Shown: positions 6,010-9,392 of the stretch, one piece after another | Layout of the letters: every line of letters starts with the position of its first letter | Position numbering within the stretch: the stretch's first letter is position 1 | Assembly: GCA_964359435.1 (NCBI GenBank) | Contig: CAYHSY010000036.1 | Span: forward strand, 1-9,392 | Source of the DNA: CAYHSY01 sp964359435 | GTDB lineage: Bacteria; Patescibacteriota; Minisyncoccia; UBA6257; JAUSGH01 | Direction: 5' to 3' | Length of the DNA: 9,392 nt | The notes under the pieces: generated by a model | The model's input: only the letters and a program-made list of their open reading frames with translations | The model's database searches: none | What the model was told of the DNA's origin: nothing | Program-made: the position numbers and the translations under genes

Positions 6010-7599
6010 ATGGTCAAACAGCCCGTAGTTCTTGCTATATTGGATGGTTTTGGCATTTCTTTTGAAAAACGGGGTAATCCTATGGCTGTGGCCAAGATGC
6101 TCAATCTGCGCGAGATTGGTGAATATTATCCGGGGACAACTTTGCGGGCCTCCGGCATTGAAGTCGGTTTGTCTTGGGGTGAAATGGGTAGTTCTGAAGT
6201 GGGACATGCGAATATTGGCTCCGGACTCGTGGTTTATCAAAACTTGGAAAGGTTTAATATTGCTATAAAAAATGGTGAATTTTATGATTTGCCGGCTTGG
6301 AAGAGGGTAGTGCATCATGCTGAAGAAAATAAATCGGCCATACATTTGATGGGATTGCTCTCTAATGGCGGTGTTCATGCTCATATTGATCATCTTTTCG
6401 CCATTCTACGTTCAATAAAATTTTTAAAATTCAGAGGACCTGTTTTTATACATGTTTTTACCGATGGCCAGGATGTGGCTCCGGAATCGGCGTTAAAATT
6501 TTTGGATTTGTTGGAATCGGAGATTTCAAGAGAAAAAACCGGTATCATAGCGTCGGTTTGCGGGCGTTATTATGCCATGGATAGGGGAGAGAATTGGGAT
6601 AGAATTGAACAGACCTATCGTTTGTTAACTGAAGCAGTTGGCCATACGGCTATTAATGCGACCGATGCCATTGTCCAATCTTATGAAAAAAATATCAAGG
6701 ATGAATATGTAGAACCGACCATCGTTTTGGCGCCATCCGGAGAACCGTTCGGCGTCGTGAAAGGCAATGATGCCGTGATATTTTTTAACTTCAGAGCGGA
6801 TCGCGCCAGACAGTTGACCCGGGCCTTTACGGATCCAAATTTTAATAAATTTCCGAGAGTGAAATTGGGTAATTTATTGTTTGTTTCTTTAACGCAATAC
6901 GGCACGGGTTATCCAATGGAATCCGCGTTTCCACCCGAATATATCAGCACGCCGCTGGCCAAAGTCATTTCCGATGCCGGAAAAAAACAACTCCACATGG
7001 CTGAAAAAGAAAAATATGCCCATATAACTTATTTTTTTAATGGAGGAGTGGAAAAAGAGTTTCCGGGCGAGGATAGAATCATTATTCCTTCTAAAACGGT
7101 TCCCAATTATGACGATGCGCCGGAAATGAGCGCCGTGGAAATAACCGACCGTTTGATCGTTGAATTGGAAAAGGGCGTTTATGATTTTGCGGCGGTCAAT
7201 TTTGCCAACGGCGATATAGTGGGGCACACCGGTAATTTTGAAGCATCGGTTCGCGCGTTGGAGATATTAGATAATTGTGTTGGCAGAATAAAAAATAAAT
7301 TACTCGAGTTAGGCGGAATTTTGGTGATTACTGCCGATCATGGCAATGTGGAGGAGCTTGTCAACTTGGTTACGGGGGAAGTTGATAAGGAACATTCCAC
7401 TAATCCGGTCCCGTTTTGGATAGTGGCCCCGGACAATAGGCGTAAGGTCCAGAGCTTGAAGCCGGTGCCGGCCGCGCCGCAGGGTATTTTAGCGGATGTC
7501 GCACCTACAGTTCTGGCCTTGATGAGTATACCCCAGCCAATGGAAATGAGCGGCACCAGTTTACTGGAAGTTTTAACTGAATGTCCAATGACAAGGTAG
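6010..7599 (+). CDS. gpmI: 2,3-bisphosphoglycerate-independent phosphoglycerate mutase
   Basis: GpmI interconverts 3- and 2-phosphoglycerate in lower glycolysis, in the cytosol, using two Mn ions and a phosphoserine intermediate. The 529 residues (family about 510) show the alkaline-phosphatase-type metal site and the inserted transferase domain: D12 in LDGFG, catalytic S62 in GSSEVGH (usually GNSEVGH), H123 in GGVHAH, D155 in TDGQD, R186/R192 in GRYYAMDRG, R262/R265 in NFRADR, K335 in EKYAHITYFFNGG, D402/H406 in NGDIVGHTG, D443/H444 in TADHGN and H462 in HSTNPVPF. Two unusual points: the normally conserved DGRD motif reads DGQD (Q154), and the C-terminus extends past the common SLL ending by about a dozen residues (LEVLTECPMTR). 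The gene starts 18 bases after the preceding stop and seems to have its own extended -10. It is convergent with the next gene, 20 bases away. Confidence 0.96.
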   Translation: MVKQPVVLAILDGFGISFEKRGNPMAVAKMLNLREIGEYYPGTTLRASGIEVGLSWGEMGSSEVGHANIGSGLVVYQNLERFNIAIKNGEFYDLPAWKRVVHHAEENKSAIHLMGLLSNGGVHAHIDHLFAILRSIKFLKFRGPVFIHVFTDGQDVAPESALKFLDLLESEISREKTGIIASVCGRYYAMDRGENWDRIEQTYRLLTEAVGHTAINATDAIVQSYEKNIKDEYVEPTIVLAPSGEPFGVVKGNDAVIFFNFRADRARQLTRAFTDPNFNKFPRVKLGNLLFVSLTQYGTGYPMESAFPPEYISTPLAKVISDAGKKQLHMAEKEKYAHITYFFNGGVEKEFPGEDRIIIPSKTVPNYDDAPEMSAVEITDRLIVELEKGVYDFAAVNFANGDIVGHTGNFEASVRALEILDNCVGRIKNKLLELGGILVITADHGNVEELVNLVTGEVDKEHSTNPVPFWIVAPDNRRKVQSLKPVPAAPQGILADVAPTVLALMSIPQPMEMSGTSLLEVLTECPMTR

Positions 7600-7615
7600 A
7601 TACTTATTCAGTTCG

Positions 7616-7627
7616 AGTTCTAATACT
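7616..7627. repeat. 12-bp direct repeat, copy 1 (overlaps stop of the minus-strand gene)
   Basis: AGTTCTAATACT occurs here across the stop codon of the minus-strand gene and again at 9030-9041 upstream of its promoter. The two copies therefore bracket the gene in direct orientation. A shared 12-mer can occur by chance in a window this long, so only its placement is suggestive. Confidence 0.35.
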
Positions 7628-8963
7628 TGGTTGGTTCCATTTTGATATCCAGAGTCGCCAGGCCAGATTTGCGAAGCATGATCTCCGGAGATTTAAAAAC
7701 TTTATAACCGGCTTTGGCGCAAGTCAGATAGTACTTGCCGGGTGATAAAAGAAAACCGAAGTGACCTTCATTGTCTGTGACTTTAGTTGAGAGTAGAAAT
7801 TGTTTTTCATTATCAAAAATACGCACGACTGCCAAAGGAATCGGCGTTTGATTTTCGGTACTTGTAACCAGGCCAAATGGTTTAATATAACTCTTGGCAA
7901 AATAGATTTTTAGAACATCGAGACACAGATAAATTATGAATCCCAAATAATTGATTGTGGTGGGTATGAGTAATACAGCGCCTAAACTGATCAATGTGCC
8001 TAATATTAAAAGATAGGGATTAATGGTATCTAAAAATTTTTTGATGGCGTGTATTAAATTCAGATGTTTGATATAGGATGCTTTAATTTCGCCGGATACC
8101 GGCGAAAGAGTGATTTCTAGATCTAAAATAGTATCGGCTGCATTAACGGTGATGCTCCCGATTTCCTGTGTCTCAAAGCCATTTTTGGAGGCCTTGATAT
8201 AGTACCGGCCAGGCGTCATGACGGCTGAGAAACGGCCATCATTGTCGGTCAGTTGGGCATCTTTGATTTTTTTGAATTCCGCTTCATAAATTTGCACCAA
8301 AACGCCCCTAAGGGGACGTCCGCTAGACTCCTCCGTTACTTTACCCCATGGCTTTTTGCGACGGAATCGCAAAAGGCCCAGCGCGTAAAAGCGCAAGATG
8401 CCCAATTGTTGTAAAAGTTGGGTGATATTAAAGGCAAACGAAGCGCTACCAACCGAGGCGTTGACCAGCAGAGTTCCTGCCGAAACAGTAGTTACGGTTA
8501 TAGAAATAGGAATTACGATTTCGCGGACTATTTTTTGAGTTACAGGCGATGAACGGATTTCTTCCAGCGTGTTTATGAAAGATGAGCCAGTGGGATGGCA
8601 GATCCCTTCTTGGACTGAAATTGTGAAAGCGATGGGCGAGACGGCTTTTGAAGTATCTATGGTTATGACATTATTTTTTTCTTTGCAAGCAATACGACTG
8701 AATTGCGCCGGGGAGACGGCTAGATTTTTATCTTCTAGGGTGGATATGGCAAGCAATAAACCTGGCGGCGCGACAAATTGCATTGTGTTTTTTCCAAAAT
8801 TAGCATTAGCCAGGACTCCGGCCGGCCCATCAAAATTGAAGAGAGTGTTGTTTATGGAAATAAAAATATTATTTGATTCCGCAACGGCTTGAGCTTTTAT
8901 GGGATCGATTTTTATGCCGATGATAACCGCGGCGCTTAGGAGAAATATAAGAAATTTTTTCAT
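7620..8963 (-). CDS. secreted/membrane protein with two CarboxypepD_reg-like domains
   Basis: The 447-residue product starts with a signal peptide (MKKF plus hydrophobic core, probable cleavage near KAQA at 23-26). About 120 residues of unrecognised, beta-rich sequence follow, then a hydrophobic helix (about 148-178). A basic stretch RFRRKKP (199-205) leads into the first carboxypeptidase-regulatory-like beta-sandwich (206-286; GRPLRGVLVQIY, TDNDGRFSAVMTPGRYYIKASKNGF). Two more membrane helices (about 317-335 and 338-355) precede a second such domain (362-443; PIPLAVVRIF, TDNEGHFGFLLSPGKYYLTCAKAGY). This fold is known in extracellular adhesive or transport proteins. By the positive-inside rule, both domains here would face the cytoplasm if the central helices span the membrane, which is odd. 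Function is unknown. Orientation is opposite to all other genes. An extended -10 lies just upstream of the ATG, with almost no leader and no ribosome site. Confidence 0.88.
   Translation of the reverse strand: MKKFLIFLLSAAVIIGIKIDPIKAQAVAESNNIFISINNTLFNFDGPAGVLANANFGKNTMQFVAPPGLLLAISTLEDKNLAVSPAQFSRIACKEKNNVITIDTSKAVSPIAFTISVQEGICHPTGSSFINTLEEIRSSPVTQKIVREIVIPISITVTTVSAGTLLVNASVGSASFAFNITQLLQQLGILRFYALGLLRFRRKKPWGKVTEESSGRPLRGVLVQIYEAEFKKIKDAQLTDNDGRFSAVMTPGRYYIKASKNGFETQEIGSITVNAADTILDLEITLSPVSGEIKASYIKHLNLIHAIKKFLDTINPYLLILGTLISLGAVLLIPTTINYLGFIIYLCLDVLKIYFAKSYIKPFGLVTSTENQTPIPLAVVRIFDNEKQFLLSTKVTDNEGHFGFLLSPGKYYLTCAKAGYKVFKSPEIMLRKSGLATLDIKMEPTKY
8350..8378. repeat. 12-bp inverted repeat inside the minus-strand gene
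   Basis: GGCTTTTTGCGA (8350-8361), loop CGGAA, and TCGCAAAAGGCC (8367-8378) pair at 11 of 12 positions plus one T-G wobble. It encodes the basic segment after the first membrane helix. Smaller palindromes lie close by: CCCCT/AGGGG at 8305-8315 and GCGC repeats around 8381-8394. Confidence 0.6.
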
Positions 8964-8972
8964 TCTATGCTA

Positions 8973-8981
8973 ATTATAGCA
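8973..8981 (-). promoter_or_regulatory. extended -10 promoter of the minus-strand gene
   Basis: Read on the minus strand, TGCTATAAT (8981 to 8973) is a perfect extended -10 (TG-n-TATAAT). It ends nine bases before the ATG at 8963, which predicts a leader of about three bases. No good -35 is present, as is common for extended -10 promoters. The element overlaps a small palindrome (TGCTA/TAGCA). Confidence 0.55.
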
Positions 8982-9029
8982 AAAGATTGATGGATGCGCA
9001 GAAAGCATAAGAAATTTTATCTCACATCA

Positions 9030-9041
9030 AGTTCTAATACT
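9030..9041. repeat. 12-bp direct repeat, copy 2
   Basis: AGTTCTAATACT is the second copy of the 12-mer at 7616-7627. It lies 67 bases upstream of the minus-strand start codon and touches the palindrome at 9042-9055. Confidence 0.35.
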
Positions 9042-9055
9042 ATAAACCGGTTTAT
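9042..9055. promoter_or_regulatory. 14-bp perfect palindrome, candidate operator
   Basis: ATAAACCGGTTTAT is a perfect 14-bp palindrome between two divergent genes, about 64 bases upstream of the minus-strand -10. Such dyads are typical binding sites for dimeric regulators, but one copy alone does not establish this. Confidence 0.3.
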
Positions 9056-9134
9056 CCGCCAATTCCAGCGCGGGGGAGGGCATTGGCAAACGGCCTTATG
9101 GCTCCAGGATGATTCGCTAAAAAATACAAATCAC

Positions 9135-9143
9135 TTATCCACA
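9135..9143 (+). promoter_or_regulatory. single DnaA-box consensus
   Basis: TTATCCACA matches the strong DnaA-box consensus exactly. It lies before an AT-rich stretch (9160-9194). No second box was found nearby and no origin-associated gene (dnaA, dnaN, rpmH) is in view, so it may be a regulatory or chance site. Confidence 0.3.
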
Positions 9144-9165
9144 AGGAAAGCCATGCCGTATGTTT

Positions 9166-9171
9166 TATAAT
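9166..9171 (+). promoter_or_regulatory. candidate -10 box of the right-edge gene
   Basis: TATAAT is an exact -10 hexamer 40 bases before the GTG start. No clear -35 is present. Other AT-rich hexamers downstream (9177-9190) could also serve. Confidence 0.3.
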
Positions 9172-9211
9172 CTATATTATAACTATATAAATAAGTCCTG
9201 CCGCAGATATT

Positions 9212-9392
9212 GTGAAAAAGCTCCTCCCTACACTTATAATTTTTGTGATGGCAACGACCGTTTTTATGGCAACGGTGGTTGCGAATTTTTCTAAAGCCCT
9301 CGCTCAAACCGATACCCAAGCCGCGATCGCCTTGCTTCGTTCCGCGAAGTACTCTCCGAGCATCCCCGATCATGGCACTAAGTTATCTTTTG
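9212..9392 (+). CDS. signal-peptide protein, 5' part only (cut by window edge)
   Basis: A frame open from GTG 9212 to the end of the window gives 60 residues. It begins M(V)KKLLPTLIIFVMATTVFMA and continues with a hydrophobic core to NFSKALAQTD, a good signal peptide with likely cleavage after ALA (about residue 31). The mature part begins QTDTQAAIALLRSAKYSPSI and is not recognisable. GTG is preferred over the internal ATG at 9248 because it supplies the two lysines of the n-region; an in-frame TAA at 9188-9190 excludes a much longer start. ATGGCAACG occurs twice 18 bases apart (9248 and 9266) and duplicates Met-Ala-Thr in the hydrophobic core. There is no ribosome-binding site. The gene is divergent from the minus-strand membrane protein; with both proteins exported, a shared envelope role is possible but not shown. 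Confidence 0.7.
   Translation, partial: MKKLLPTLIIFVMATTVFMATVVANFSKALAQTDTQAAIALLRSAKYSPSIPDHGTKLSF

Larger units (their letters stand above)
8964..9211. other. 248-base divergent intergenic region
   Basis: This gap separates the minus-strand gene from the plus-strand gene at the right edge. It holds a promoter on each side, a 12-bp direct repeat, a 14-bp palindrome and one DnaA-box consensus. The GC-richer centre (about 9056-9118) has a possible hairpin with GCCAAT/ATTGGC arms around a 20-base loop. I see no tRNA, known riboswitch or supported small ORF. Confidence 0.6.

Noticed and set aside
5866..6393. A 175-codon minus-strand frame opposite the small gene and gpmI
   Set aside because: It crosses a gene boundary antisense to conserved GpmI sequence and shows no motif or start signal.
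7600..7619. Bidirectional terminator between the convergent genes
   Set aside because: The 20-base gap has no inverted repeat or T-run.
9135..9194. Replication origin
   Set aside because: Only one DnaA box is present and no origin-linked gene is nearby; one exact match can arise by chance.

Overview
This 9.4-kb window looks like a chromosomal piece of a Candidate Phyla Radiation (Patescibacteria, probably Parcubacteria-like) bacterium. That is an inference. It rests on the reduced, HhH-less UvrC of 409 residues, a UvrA without its insertion domain, small Gmad2 and carboxypeptidase-regulatory-like surface proteins, almost no Shine-Dalgarno sequences, and short-word repeats that run into coding sequence. 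TGA is used as a real stop (uvrC), so the genetic code is the standard bacterial one.

Left part (1-3969, + strand): a nucleotide-excision-repair cluster. The first 85 bases are the 3' end of an open frame that matches the C-terminal UVR motif of UvrB. One base later comes uvrA (87-2657), then an 82-base AT-rich spacer with a long imperfect hairpin, then a minimal uvrC (2740-3969). Together they would encode the UvrABC excinuclease: UvrA finds damage and loads UvrB, and UvrC cuts on both sides.

Middle part (4002-7599, + strand): a membrane-anchored Gmad2-domain protein, a membrane-anchored PQQ-type sugar dehydrogenase beta-propeller, a small DUF4258-like protein overlapping its 3' end, and the glycolytic enzyme GpmI. 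GpmI appears to have its own extended -10 promoter placed for a leaderless transcript.

Right part (7600-9392): a convergent minus-strand gene for a secreted or membrane protein with two CarboxypepD_reg-like domains, a 248-base divergent intergenic region (two candidate promoters, a 14-bp palindrome, one consensus DnaA box), and the start of a plus-strand signal-peptide protein cut by the window edge.

The most unusual theme is that short-word or palindromic repeats have entered protein-coding sequence several times. They form the C-terminal tails of UvrB and UvrA, two in-frame insertions in UvrC (one at the position of a presumed Fe-S cysteine, one a perfect 15-bp hairpin of exactly 11 codons), an insertion in the DUF4258-like protein read in the same frame as in UvrA, and possibly the GpmI tail. 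No CRISPR array, tRNA, rRNA, transposase or recognisable defence system was seen.
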